Positions 44,176-53,396 of a DNA stretch of 64,000 nucleotides are shown here, piece after piece. The notes under the pieces were generated by a model. The model ran no database searches, had not been told where the DNA came from, and was given only the letters and a program-made list of their open reading frames with translations. The position numbers were made by a program, and so were the translations under genes. Each line of letters begins with the position of its first letter. Within the stretch, counting starts at the first letter, position 1. The stretch covers positions 1 through 64,000 of the forward strand of contig JAPKAI010000003.1 in assembly GCA_028825335.1 (NCBI GenBank). The letters are read 5' to 3'. This DNA is from Gammaproteobacteria bacterium. GTDB lineage: Bacteria > Pseudomonadota > Gammaproteobacteria > Pseudomonadales > Pseudohongiellaceae.

Positions 44176-45339
44176 TCAATCTGCTGTGTCTATTAGATTA
44201 TCGAGGAACGCCGGCACGATGTCATTGGCTAAGTTTGATTCCGCATTAAATAACAGTACTAAGCCAATGTTAGCATCGGGCACAAATGCCATCTCCGATC
44301 GATAGCCTCGCACACCACCACCGTGATGAACTACGCGCTGGCCCTTGTAGTCAAACACCCTCCAGCCAGTGGCATAGTAGGCTTTTTCAAGCCCGGACCA
44401 ACGATTGAAATAATTGCCTCTAGGGGTTGCGATAATCGGCTCGTGTAACTGGGATAGGAAGTCAGGGGCCAATATTTCTGGAAATGCACCGAGGTTTGCA
44501 CGTACCCACATACTCATGTCGAAGATACTCGCATTGATTCCTGACGCAGGCGCGACCGAATAGTACGCCGGATTAGTAGAGGTGGTATGCCAAGCCCCTC
44601 TTGACCTGCGATGAGGGTCCGTTGCTTCATCATTTTCCAAGTAGGCTTCCATCCCGACGGATGCAGTTATCATTCCCAACGGCTTAAAAATTTGATCGTA
44701 AATAAACTTCTCGTAACTTTCCCCAGTGCTCTGCTCAACCACATCCGCGATAATTGAAAACACGACATTCTGATAGCCGTAGCATTCACCAGGCTTACAC
44801 ACAGTTGGAATTTTAGAAAAGCTGGGTTTAATTCGGTCGTAGGAAACGCCGTCATCCAATAAATTGGAATAGGAATGAGGCATTAGACCCGTTGAATGAC
44901 TAACAATATGCTTTAAGGTGATGCCGCTAGAGGAACGTCGCGTGCCCAGATTCATGCTGGGAAATAAGTCAGTAAGTTTTGTATTCCAAGATTGATAGTT
45001 TTGATCGACAAGCAACGCTGCCGATGCCCCCGCGAAAGTTTTCGACATCGAGGCGATACGAAAAACCGAATCGGTGTGAACCGCTTCCCGCGTATCGATG
45101 CTCCGGACGCCCCACGTCTGCATATGCATGATTCCCTCTCGGGATACGATTGCCAACGCGACACCAGGGATTTCCTTTTCTCTGGTGGCGCCTTCCATCC
45201 AATCAACGAAATTCGAGAGATCATAATTGTAGCCTGCGTGTGAATCTAGATTATCGGCTGAAGCCGATCCAGCGCTTAGCAGCAGCGCCACAAACAAACT
45301 TACAACTTTTAATTTATTGGCTTTAAAGAATTCGTCCAT
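44176..45339 (-). CDS. secreted serine hydrolase, beta-lactamase class C fold
   Basis: 387 residues from ATG 45339 (the tracked GTG 45360 is less likely), with signal peptide ending SASAD. Penicillin-binding-type catalytic residues: SMSK (Ser-x-x-Lys), YQN in CYGYQNVVF, and HHGGGVRGY in place of KTG. This composition is common to esterases, D-aminopeptidases and class C beta-lactamases; nothing shows antibiotic hydrolysis. Single gene. Confidence 0.88.
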   Translation of the reverse strand: MDEFFKANKLKVVSLFVALLLSAGSASADNLDSHAGYNYDLSNFVDWMEGATREKEIPGVALAIVSREGIMHMQTWGVRSIDTREAVHTDSVFRIASMSKTFAGASAALLVDQNYQSWNTKLTDLFPSMNLGTRRSSSGITLKHIVSHSTGLMPHSYSNLLDDGVSYDRIKPSFSKIPTVCKPGECYGYQNVVFSIIADVVEQSTGESYEKFIYDQIFKPLGMITASVGMEAYLENDEATDPHRRSRGAWHTTSTNPAYYSVAPASGINASIFDMSMWVRANLGAFPEILAPDFLSQLHEPIIATPRGNYFNRWSGLEKAYYATGWRVFDYKGQRVVHHGGGVRGYRSEMAFVPDANIGLVLLFNAESNLANDIVPAFLDNLIDTAD

Positions 45340-45530
45340 GTTTGTCCGGCAAGTAGCCACAATGTGACTTTTACTAATTCCTCGATTTTATTAACTGGCC
45401 GCTTGGGAAGTTACAATACCAGCTGTCCAGTTTAACTGTGTTAGCTATTGCATAAAACTATTGAAAACAGGGTCACACTTTTCAATTAGCACAACCGTAA
45501 GTGCATTCCCAGTCAATGTTGCAGACAAAA

Positions 45531-45559
45531 AAGAACCGACTTAACGTACATTAAGTCGG
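45531..45559 (-). terminator. intrinsic terminator, minus strand
   Basis: Minus strand: CCGACTTAA-TGTACG-TTAAGTCGG followed by TTCTTTTTTG. A perfect nine-base stem. It lies past the decayed PDZ region and fits as the original terminator of the longer protease gene. Confidence 0.75.
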
Positions 45560-45642
45560 CCAAACGGAGGCACTTATTTAGCAAAAAGATTCCTTCACTG
45601 AAACGGCGACTAGCTCCCCTGCAGTGCTGCTTCGATTTCCCC

Positions 45643-45900
45643 CTAAAGAAAAATCAGAATTCTGCGTCCCTCCCGAATCACGGTCAGAGCTGAGATCCTG
45701 CTCTTTGAATTTGCGGCACCGGCAGACGTCGCCCTGCTAAATGTCTCCAGATCTACTATCGACCAGCGATTGACCCCGGCGATGACATCTGTCTCCCGCA
45801 ATCCAGCGGCTTACGAAGCTCCAAATTAACTTAAATAAAAACCTTCAACACCTTGATTCGTATATTTATTATCGCCTTTAATCACCACTAATCTCCCGCC
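45643..45900 (-). pseudogene. detached second PDZ domain of the Deg protease
   Basis: Directly after the protease stop, the same frame continues: stretch with NKYTNQGVEGF, stop TAA, FGAS, stop TAA, then AAGLRETDVIAGVNRWSIVD and SALTVIREGRRILIF to TAG 45643. This is the second PDZ domain of a two-PDZ Do/DegQ-type protease. Three in-frame stops, TGA 45901, then two TAA, and no frameshift separate it from the protease. The terminator downstream keeps the original gene end. Confidence 0.75.
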
Positions 45901-46995
45901 TCAAAATTCGTTTATGATACTGGTGGCAGAATTACCTGTTATGGCCTGACCCGAGGAGCCACCTATTCTGGCCTGCACTGATTCTCGGATGCCATTGCGA
46001 TATAGTACAAGTTCTACCAGCTGGTCTTGCCTCATTAGTCCCACCATATTGCGCAGTTGTCTGCTGCCGCGCACCTGTTTGCCATCTATTTCCACGATGA
46101 CGTCAGAAAGCTGCACACCCGCCTTTTCTGCAGCGCTATCGGGCATTACACTAGTAACCACAGCACCGTGATCGACATCTACTTCCAGCGCGGCAACTAT
46201 ATCGAGTGTCGCATCTGCTATTGCCACGCCTAGAAGACCGCGCCTGACCTCTCCATCACGTTTCAGGTGTTCCATGACGCTCATTACCATATCCGTTGGC
46301 ACAGCGAACCCTATGCCATTGCTGCCACCACTACCGCTTATTATTGCCGTGTTGATACCAATTAGATTCCCTTCCATATCAACTAAGGCGCCACCTGAAT
46401 TCCCAAGGTTGATAGCAGCATCAGTCTGGATAAAGTCTTCGTAGTTCTCGTTATTGATGCCGGCCCGGCCCAATGCGCTGACTATGCCGGAGGTCACGGT
46501 TTGTCCAATGCCAAAGGGATTGCCGATTGCCACAACGTAGTCACCAACTGCCACCGTACTGACATCGGCAAACGCGATCTCTATCAAGTCTTGTGCCTCG
46601 ACCTGCAAGAGCGCCACATCCGTGCCTGGGTCGCTGCCCAATAACGTCGCTTCCAGTGCTCTTTCATCAACCAGGCGCACTGTAATTCGGGAGGCGCCAG
46701 CTACAACGTGGTGATTAGTAATGATCAGGCCCGCAGCGGCATCAACTATGACACCTGATCCCGCGCCTGTGGCGTAGGGACGACCCATCTGTTCGCTTCC
46801 ACGCCCAGATGTCCGCACAGCCTTGCTTACTCGAATGCTGACTACAGCGGGCGTTACCTGCTCTAACATCGGTGCCAACGAGGGTATGCCTTGCCCCAAT
46901 GCCTCGGGACTTATCGCTTGGGCCTGGGCCACCAATAGCACCACTGCAGCCATAGCAATAATTTTGCTAAATTTCACTGATATTTGATAGCTCAT
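45901..46995 (-). CDS. Deg-type periplasmic serine protease, truncated to one PDZ domain
   Basis: 364 residues with signal peptide ending AQAQAIS. Trypsin-like catalytic triad: His in TNHHVV, Asp in GTDVALL, Ser in GNSGGAL; oxyanion strand sequence intact. One PDZ domain follows (VTSVMPDSAAEKAGVQLSDV). The protein ends GQAITGNSATSIINEF, where two-PDZ relatives continue. See the detached PDZ domain at 45643. A one-PDZ DegS-like product could still be active, though DegS normally has an N-terminal anchor rather than a cleaved signal. Confidence 0.88.
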   Translation of the reverse strand: MSYQISVKFSKIIAMAAVVLLVAQAQAISPEALGQGIPSLAPMLEQVTPAVVSIRVSKAVRTSGRGSEQMGRPYATGAGSGVIVDAAAGLIITNHHVVAGASRITVRLVDERALEATLLGSDPGTDVALLQVEAQDLIEIAFADVSTVAVGDYVVAIGNPFGIGQTVTSGIVSALGRAGINNENYEDFIQTDAAINLGNSGGALVDMEGNLIGINTAIISGSGGSNGIGFAVPTDMVMSVMEHLKRDGEVRRGLLGVAIADATLDIVAALEVDVDHGAVVTSVMPDSAAEKAGVQLSDVIVEIDGKQVRGSRQLRNMVGLMRQDQLVELVLYRNGIRESVQARIGGSSGQAITGNSATSIINEF

Positions 46996-47269
46996 CTTGA
47001 AATCTCCTTAATAAGCCTTATGAATAAACCTGAGCCGCAGAATTATTGCTCTGCAGGCCTCAATACTGAATTTAGGGCTAGAACCGACGAATAACCTGAA
47101 ATTGCGATGAATTTTATGTCCAGAAAACCTGCGGAGGGAGAAAATTGCGGTTTAGCCGGTCTTAATAAATTAGAATACAGTCATGAAGTTAGAAGCAGAC
47201 GCTTCATTGCCATGTTGAAAGCTGTATTTGCTTAATTGATATGCAATAGGAAACATTAGCGGAATAACT

Positions 47270-48283
47270 ATGTCTACACTGATCCCAGAACAGATTGAAC
47301 AGAATAGAGAGACGCAGGAGCTGGACACAAAACCCGCTCTCTCTCGCGAATTTTCCGTGGGCGAATGGTGTGTGCTGCCTCAGCTAAATCGAATTAGATA
47401 TAGTGGGACAAACGAAGAGCGTCAGTTAGAGCCACGCCTAATTAAGTTGCTTTGCTTTCTTGGGGCAAACGAAGATCGAGTTCTCTCTCGAGAAGAGCTA
47501 GTTCAGGCATTATGGCCCCGAGTTGTCGTCAATGAAAACTCACTTACGCGCGCAATATCCGAACTGCGCAAGCAGCTCCAGAGCCAAGACTCTAGGGCTC
47601 CGAATTATATTGAGACCATCCCCAAGCGCGGCTACCGCCTCCTTCCTCGGATAGAGCCGCTTGAAGCCGAAGTTGCCCCCTCATCACTAATCGATGACTC
47701 GCGTTGGACTACCCTATTCACGATGCCTGTCCTAAGGGTTGGCGCTGCGGCTCCAGCTGCCTGTCTATGCTTACTCATTGCCGGCTGGATTTCTCTAGAA
47801 GCTGGGAGGCTAATTGATCGAGAGTTCGATAGGGTGAGTTCTCCTGCCCTATTAAGCGATGAGCTACTAGACAATAAGCCAGATTACCAAGGCGGCGAAT
47901 TACAGCTGAGTACTACCGACAGCAACTCGAGCGCCGTCGAGTATATCGCGACACCAGTCGTGTCCTTAGACGAAAAGCAATATGCTTTCATTCAATACGA
48001 CACTAGAGGATCAACCATTTTTTTAGGCGGCTTGGGCACAGCAATAGAGCCCATCCCCGTCTACTACAGCCGTCAACACGTTTTCAATCTAGCGTGGTCG
48101 CCGGTGGGAAATAATCTATTGTTTGCAATGAAACCCTCAATGACAACAGCGGTGATGTATTCAACGGTCGGCGAGACGGCCGAGTTGATCACACTAAATC
48201 TCAACACTTTGGAGACTAGCCGCCTATTAGAAGATATCCATCCAGCTGATTCCAACTCCCCTAACGGCCGCAACCTTACTTAA
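47270..48283 (+). CDS. winged-helix transcriptional regulator with membrane anchor (CadC-like)
   Basis: 337 residues. N-terminal OmpR/PhoB-type winged helix (about 25-125; LSREELVQALWPRVVV, NSLTRAISELRKQL, PNYIETIPKRGYRLLP), one membrane helix (about 163-183), then a periplasmic part with beta-propeller-like stretches (FIQYDTRGSTIFLGG, FNLAWSPVGNNLLFAM). Relatives I know of this design are usually longer, so the propeller looks cut short at residue 337. It converges on copD with a 6-base gap, and the copCD pair may be a target, which is inference. Confidence 0.8.
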   Translation: MSTLIPEQIEQNRETQELDTKPALSREFSVGEWCVLPQLNRIRYSGTNEERQLEPRLIKLLCFLGANEDRVLSREELVQALWPRVVVNENSLTRAISELRKQLQSQDSRAPNYIETIPKRGYRLLPRIEPLEAEVAPSSLIDDSRWTTLFTMPVLRVGAAAPAACLCLLIAGWISLEAGRLIDREFDRVSSPALLSDELLDNKPDYQGGELQLSTTDSNSSAVEYIATPVVSLDEKQYAFIQYDTRGSTIFLGGLGTAIEPIPVYYSRQHVFNLAWSPVGNNLLFAMKPSMTTAVMYSTVGETAELITLNLNTLETSRLLEDIHPADSNSPNGRNLT

Positions 48284-48289
48284 CAATCT

Positions 48290-49213
48290 CTACATCTGAT
48301 GCCCTGCAGGGCCTACTATCGTAGATAAGTAGGACGTGACAACGAGTATGACCACTGCAATTGCCAGCTCGTAGCGAATAGATCTCTGCAACTTGACTCT
48401 ACTGCCACTGCTAATCAACACTGGCACCAACATCAGCTTATTCATGGCAGCGACTCCTAACATTACCAATACCAGAGTCAGCTTCAGCGACAAAGCCAAG
48501 CCGTAATCTGAATTAATTAAGGTCATGGGAGACTCAAGCAACTCGTATAACATTACCCCCCCACCCAGAAAAAGTGCGAAGAGGATCACAATCGCGTTAT
48601 CTCCGAATCGTTTTAATGCTTTCTCAAGGACATCAATATCCACGCTTCTACTCAATTGCAGAAAGGGATAGAGACAGCCTATCCATAACGCGAATGCAGC
48701 GAAGTGCATCACTATTGATATCTGCGCCATTAGACTTAAAACAGACACATGGCCCGTTATTCTATGAGAAAAAGCCAATGCCAGCAGAGCTACTAACTGC
48801 AGGAGAAACAATAATCGCGTTAGGGGGTTCTTGAGATCAATATTCGAGCGTTGGAGCTTCTTGAGAACGATCACGCTACTCACGCCTGCAAGTATAAACG
48901 CGAGCAACCGTAGCAAGGTGACATCACCAAGGCCTGTACCGAGTAATATCGATATCATCCCCCAGTCAAACATACCTGGCAGACCGCTATCGTTTATCAA
49001 CCCCACTTGCACAAGGAAACCCAGGAGGGCCCCGTGAAAACCAATAACCGTGCCGACAAAGATATAGGAGAAGTTTGAGAACAGCAGAGCTCTATCTGCG
49101 TTTGAGTAGCGCCAAGCACTCAGGCAGCCTCCAGCAATACTGAAGGCGCCGACGTAGAGAAGTAATTTAGCTAGGAGGCTTGCTAGCTCCCAAATGCCAG
49201 GGAGTATAAACAT
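48290..49213 (-). CDS. copD: copper resistance protein CopD family
   Basis: 307-residue inner-membrane protein with about eight helices. The CopD signature appears as HFAAFALWIGCLYPFLQ with the helix His, and a later GHQM C-terminus. CopD works with periplasmic CopC in copper uptake or homeostasis. It starts 18 bases after copC on the same strand. Confidence 0.86.
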   Translation of the reverse strand: MFILPGIWELASLLAKLLLYVGAFSIAGGCLSAWRYSNADRALLFSNFSYIFVGTVIGFHGALLGFLVQVGLINDSGLPGMFDWGMISILLGTGLGDVTLLRLLAFILAGVSSVIVLKKLQRSNIDLKNPLTRLLFLLQLVALLALAFSHRITGHVSVLSLMAQISIVMHFAAFALWIGCLYPFLQLSRSVDIDVLEKALKRFGDNAIVILFALFLGGGVMLYELLESPMTLINSDYGLALSLKLTLVLVMLGVAAMNKLMLVPVLISSGSRVKLQRSIRYELAIAVVILVVTSYLSTIVGPAGHQM

Positions 49214-49231
49214 CGAGTTGTCTATTTAAAA

Positions 49232-49651
49232 TTAATGGCTGTTGCCTGCAGATTCGCCAGTATGTTCTTCAGTGATACTAGGATCGACAGTAAAGCTATA
49301 GCTATCGGCTACTGTGTGACCGTCTTCGCCGATTACAGCCCAGTTAACGGTGAACGCACCCGGATGCATGCCCGGTGTCTCGATCATAAAGGCATTCTTA
49401 GCTTCAGTATTACTCTCAAAATTAGTTGGCATCTCATGCCCAACACCCATCAACTCCAGCTTCACTAATTTAACAGGCCCATTAAATGTTAGATTGATAT
49501 GCGCCGGACCTTGTTTAATCATCGCCCCATCACCTGGCATAGCTTCTGTCAGCGCAGTGTGTGCAAAAGCAGTCGCGGAAATCATCAATGTAAAAAGAGC
49601 GCAAACCACGAGTCGCGATGCGGTCCAAAGTGTGAATTGTGAATGCTTCAT
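49232..49651 (-). CDS. copC: copper-binding periplasmic protein CopC
   Basis: 139 residues with signal peptide cleaved before HTALTEAMPGDGA, so the mature N-terminus begins with His, the Cu(II) ligand of CopC. The second ligand segment EDGHTVADSYSFTV has the conserved Asp-Gly-His. The site is therefore complete, in contrast to the two CopC-like proteins at 41-43 kb. The C-terminus is His-containing (GESAGNSH). First gene of a copC-copD operon. Confidence 0.9.
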   Translation of the reverse strand: MKHSQFTLWTASRLVVCALFTLMISATAFAHTALTEAMPGDGAMIKQGPAHINLTFNGPVKLVKLELMGVGHEMPTNFESNTEAKNAFMIETPGMHPGAFTVNWAVIGEDGHTVADSYSFTVDPSITEEHTGESAGNSH

Positions 49652-49813
49652 AGAAACCTCGATTTAGGAAAAATGAGTTAGATCAGGGAATTATCGCAGT
49701 TCTGGGCAGAATAGGCGATCTAAGTCTTCTGTGTCAAATTGTCGCAGATGATATGGCGTTGAATAGAAACACTAGCCCTTCTCCTGCCCTTTATTTCCTG
49801 TTTCAGCTACTGC

Positions 49814-50554
49814 CTAGGCGTCTTTCTTCTTCCAAACGTGGTTTCTGGGAGAGAGCGTGATTTCGTCGAATACGGTGCCCTGCCTTGCTGCTAGCACCAT
49901 CGAAACAGCACTAGCGATATCCTCAGGCTCGATTGCGTTTTCTGGAGCAAGCCCCGGCTCGAACTGCAATTTATCAAAGAATGGCGTACGTACAGCACCC
50001 GGATTGATAAGCGTCACCCTGACCCCTGACTTGCCACACTCCTCCCGCAGAGCCTGCGAAAAACCACGAACAGCGAATTTACTTGCACAGTAAATACTGC
50101 CCTGCCTCGCTCCCTTCAGCGCCGCTTCTGAGCCCATGAACAATATATCGCCCTCTCTTTGCTTCTTTAGCAGAGGCAAGAATGCTTTAGTCACGATAAC
50201 CTGACTAGTTAGATTGATATCCATAACGAGGCGAATGTCTTTTACAGATAACTGCTCTAAAAACCCCATGCGCCCGATGCCTGCGTTGTTGATCAGCGCC
50301 TTGAGAGGCATATCAATTTCACTAAGCAGTGCGGACAGTGATTCTTCAAGCGTATCGAGATCCGCAAGGTTGATACTCCGGCTCCTGAAATCTGGGTGGC
50401 TCAGCCCCGCCTTCTCGAAGTTATTGGCGATGCCCAATACTGCATACCCTTGTAACAACAGTGCCTTCACCAAGGCCAAACCTATCCCAGAGGATGCCCC
50501 AGTTACTACGACCAATTTTTTTTCTCTCGTATTTTTCAAATTCATTCTCTCCAT
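49814..50554 (-). CDS. short-chain dehydrogenase/reductase
   Basis: 246 residues. TGASSGIGLALVKALLLQG cofactor loop, NNAGIG, Ser in MGSEAALK, and YCASKFAVRG with catalytic Tyr and Lys. NADP versus NAD is not clear. It begins 14 bases after the radical SAM gene on the same strand and is the last member of the cluster. Substrate unknown. Confidence 0.85.
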   Translation of the reverse strand: MERMNLKNTREKKLVVVTGASSGIGLALVKALLLQGYAVLGIANNFEKAGLSHPDFRSRSINLADLDTLEESLSALLSEIDMPLKALINNAGIGRMGFLEQLSVKDIRLVMDINLTSQVIVTKAFLPLLKKQREGDILFMGSEAALKGARQGSIYCASKFAVRGFSQALREECGKSGVRVTLINPGAVRTPFFDKLQFEPGLAPENAIEPEDIASAVSMVLAARQGTVFDEITLSPRNHVWKKKDA

Positions 50555-50568
50555 AGATTTTCAAAAGA

Positions 50569-51555
50569 TTACCCACAGCGATAATATTGCTCAGATGATA
50601 CGTAATTCAACAGAAGCTTCTCTATCGCTATCAAGTGCGAGTTTTCTTCCGTGCTTTTTAAAGCAATCATTCCATCTGTTGTCTGGGTGGGTCGTGCAAA
50701 CAACTCCTCATCAGGATAGAGCTTTACAATTCTCTTGTGGAAATCGACAGGCATTCGAAACAAGCCACTGCTAACCGAATGCAGCTTCTGACCATCGAGC
50801 TTTGAAAATATTTTCGCAAACAGGGCTTCATAGGGCGCCAACCCTTCAGCACCGAGTATCAGAGGCTCGAAACGGATAGCGACTTTCCAGCCGGCTAGCT
50901 GCAATTTGTGTAATGCCTCCAATCTTTTTTCTATTGAGGGAACTTTTTGTTCCCACTGCACTGCGGCCTCGCTAGTGGTAAAGCTCATTGCGATTACACA
51001 GTTTGAAACAACTTCAATGTCGAGCAGACATCGAACCTGCGTACTCTTCGTTCTAATCTCTAATTCAGCGTCAGGGTAACGTCTGAATACAGGCAGGAAA
51101 TGACTGCAGAAATTGCTGACCGGCTCTAGCGCCAAACTATCGCAATCGTAGCCACTATAGTACACACCACCGCCATTATTTTTTTCTATTTCCTCTGTGA
51201 TCGATTTCTCGAAGTCTTCGTAATTTACAAATAAGACGTAGTTCGCGGAGCTATACATCCCCTGCAAAAAACAATAACGACAATCGTACACGCAGTTCAA
51301 CATATGCGAAAAGTAATAACTCTTACTGTCGTTATAGCCATAACCCGAAGGTGCTGCTAGAACTTTGTTTCCATATTTTTTTGCGAGTATCAATGCCGGC
51401 GCCATTTTTTGCAGGCGAAAGTTTTGTGACTTTCGATTGAAGACCTCACCGTAGCGATCACAAATAACCTGCGGGACTTGCGAAAACCTGTCCAGCAAAT
51501 TTCTTACTCGTTGTATTTCTAGAACTTCTTCTTCGATATAGATTGTCGAAAACAT
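50569..51555 (-). CDS. spore photoproduct lyase-like radical SAM protein
   Basis: 328 residues. Radical SAM cluster motif CVYDCRYC (about 91-98), CX3CX2C as in SplB, then FLQGMYSSANYVLFVN. Further SPL-like segments are TKSTQVRCLLDIEV, SFTTSEAAVQWEQKVPSIEK and WKVAIRFEPLI. A Cys in GYDCDSLALEP sits about where SPL has its hydrogen-donor Cys. True SPL repairs a spore thymine dimer in Bacillus; this host should not form spores, so the substrate is open. In a cluster with a nucleosidase-like and a glycosyltransferase gene. Confidence 0.82.
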   Translation of the reverse strand: MFSTIYIEEEVLEIQRVRNLLDRFSQVPQVICDRYGEVFNRKSQNFRLQKMAPALILAKKYGNKVLAAPSGYGYNDSKSYYFSHMLNCVYDCRYCFLQGMYSSANYVLFVNYEDFEKSITEEIEKNNGGGVYYSGYDCDSLALEPVSNFCSHFLPVFRRYPDAELEIRTKSTQVRCLLDIEVVSNCVIAMSFTTSEAAVQWEQKVPSIEKRLEALHKLQLAGWKVAIRFEPLILGAEGLAPYEALFAKIFSKLDGQKLHSVSSGLFRMPVDFHKRIVKLYPDEELFARPTQTTDGMIALKSTEENSHLIAIEKLLLNYVSSEQYYRCG

Positions 51556-51573
51556 AGTATTCCAATCGCGAGC

Positions 51574-52413
51574 CTAAGCTTCGCTTATCCGGTCAATGCG
51601 CTCTGCAAGCTGCTGTATAAGTGCTCTAGCATCGCTAGCCTTAAGGTCGGCTCTACCCAGCTCTTCTTCCAAACCTGACGCTTTGTAGCGCTGACAGAGT
51701 CGCCTGAACTGTAGTTTTTGATTTACAGTTAAATGAATCTCCGAACATACCTCGGAGAAGTAACTCGGTAGTCGCTGGTTTGAATTATGCTGTTGGGCGA
51801 TCGCACTCATTCTTTCGATCAGTATCAGTAACTGGGGCGCCTGTGCTGCGATCAAACTTGGGACACTGCGTATATCAATCCCGCTTATCGGATTTTCCAA
51901 ATTATCCGAGATTACTTTGAAAATCTGCACCAGCTCCGCAGTTGAATATTTAGTCGCCTCAGCATAAAACGCGGAAGCCTCCATTTCATACGCGCTATCC
52001 AATGGGTATGAATTTTCGGGCTCATCAACAGTGACGACACTGCCTACTTCGAATCCTTCGATGAGCTGTGGCGGGTACGCGCTCGCCCCGGAGCTTTGAT
52101 CTGTGATTTTATTGCCAAGCCAGGCGCTGCCTAACGGAGCATCTCGGTGACCGGCAATGCCAATATTCAACCACGCTCGAATCTCACCATCATCAGAGAC
52201 CTGTTGCTCACCTAGATAAGTTACTGCTGCGGCTACTGCCTCTTTGCCTATGCCAGACACAAGAAGACGCAGCTTACTTGGATTGCTGTACTCTACGAAT
52301 TCGGCAGAAGCGTGATTGCGCTCTAACTCTAGCATCTTTACTAAAGCCTTAGCTTCAAGCCCATTAGCCACAACTATATTCACTGGCATAGAATGTTTCA
52401 CACTTTTAATCAT
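51574..52413 (-). CDS. nucleoside phosphorylase/nucleosidase-like protein
   Basis: 279 residues. The first two thirds follow the phosphorylase superfamily (LVSGIGKEAVAAAVTYL, LNIGIAGHRDAPLGSAWLG) with YEMEASAFYAEATK and FKVISDN, which match the catalytic/ribose-binding segments of MTA/SAH nucleosidase and purine phosphorylase. The last hundred residues are a helical tail (LTVNQKLQFRRLCQRYKASG) not typical of MtnN. Its ATG directly follows the TGA of the glycosyltransferase (TGAATG). Confidence 0.72.
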   Translation of the reverse strand: MIKSVKHSMPVNIVVANGLEAKALVKMLELERNHASAEFVEYSNPSKLRLLVSGIGKEAVAAAVTYLGEQQVSDDGEIRAWLNIGIAGHRDAPLGSAWLGNKITDQSSGASAYPPQLIEGFEVGSVVTVDEPENSYPLDSAYEMEASAFYAEATKYSTAELVQIFKVISDNLENPISGIDIRSVPSLIAAQAPQLLILIERMSAIAQQHNSNQRLPSYFSEVCSEIHLTVNQKLQFRRLCQRYKASGLEEELGRADLKASDARALIQQLAERIDRISEA

Positions 52414-53292
52414 TCAGCTCACTTCGCGATAGTCTATTAATAACTGCTCATAGTATTCAACGCTCTCTGCCTTGCCTCTCTTTGCCGCACCATTTCTCAG
52501 AATTTCGGCCTTCTCTAACAAGGTCATCTTGGTCAGTCGTTCTTGCCCATCTTCTAGTACACCACTTTTAAGTAGTTTGATAAGCGACTGCACACGAAAC
52601 CTATCCATGCCCCAATATTGCCTGGACAATTGACCATCATGCCCTCCATATTTCCTAAGTAAAGGTGTGTCGATATAGAAGACTCGTTCTCGACTGCACA
52701 GCCGCAGCCATAGGTCGTAATCCTCGCAAGCTGGCAATGATTCATCGAAGCCACCTAGCTCTACGTAGAGCGATCTTTCCATAACGACGGATGAGGGTGA
52801 AATTACACAGAGCGCAAGACAGCTAGCAAATAATTCTCCCCCTCTTTTTCTGTGTTTATCCATTTGATTGACACGCTTTCCATTGCGAATCCAAATCTCA
52901 TCGCTGTGCACCAACCTAAAGTCAGGCTCTGCCTGAAGAGTACGCAGCTGAGTCTCTATTTTCTTAGGCAGCCACTCATCATCTGAATCCAAGAAAGATA
53001 GATACTTACTAGTCGTCGCATCCACACCAGTATTTCTTGCCGAGCTAACTCCGCTATTTTTTTGCTTGATGTAAATCGTGTCGGGGTAGTGCTGTTTGAC
53101 GAGCTCTTCAGTCCCATCTACTGAGCCGTCATCTACAACGCAGACCTCATCAGCCTGTCTGGATTGCGTATAGACAGATTCTAGCGCACGGCCCAGCGTA
53201 GCCGCCCTATTGTAGGTTGGAATTATAACTGCAACAGTATCATTCACGGTTTTCAAACTAGTTAAGCTCGGCACAATGACGTCAATCGACAA
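52414..53292 (-). CDS. family 2 glycosyltransferase
   Basis: 292 residues. GT-A fold opening VAVIIPTYNRAATLGRALESV, then VVDDGSVDGTEE, SFLDSDDEWLPKK with the DxD, and GGFDESLPACEDYDLWLRL with the ED acceptor-side motif. Cytoplasmic, no membrane segment. The tracked TTG at 53292 gives an extra stretch; TTG 53256 is an equally good start. First gene of the minus-strand cluster. Confidence 0.87.
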   Translation of the reverse strand: MSIDVIVPSLTSLKTVNDTVAVIIPTYNRAATLGRALESVYTQSRQADEVCVVDDGSVDGTEELVKQHYPDTIYIKQKNSGVSSARNTGVDATTSKYLSFLDSDDEWLPKKIETQLRTLQAEPDFRLVHSDEIWIRNGKRVNQMDKHRKRGGELFASCLALCVISPSSVVMERSLYVELGGFDESLPACEDYDLWLRLCSRERVFYIDTPLLRKYGGHDGQLSRQYWGMDRFRVQSLIKLLKSGVLEDGQERLTKMTLLEKAEILRNGAAKRGKAESVEYYEQLLIDYREVS

Positions 53293-53317
53293 CTACTCAA
53301 TGGGTTTAACTTCACTT

Positions 53318-53349
53318 ACAAAAAAGGGAACCGAGGCTCCCTTTTTTGT
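53318..53349 (-). terminator. bidirectional intrinsic terminator
   Basis: ACAAAAAAGGGA and TCCCTTTTTTGT flank an eight-base loop, with T runs on both sides. It lies between the glycosyltransferase start and the acyl-CoA dehydrogenase end, so on the minus strand it terminates the 53.4-59.4 kb operon. Confidence 0.8.
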
Positions 53350-53396
53350 ACTGCTTTATTCAGACCCGATACTTAGACCTGTTCAGAATCAGCGCT

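Noticed and set aside
7044-46000. Stop-codon reassignment as explanation for the interrupted frames
   Set aside because: TAA, TAG and TGA all occur inside otherwise conserved frames and frameshifts are also present, so no single reassignment fits.
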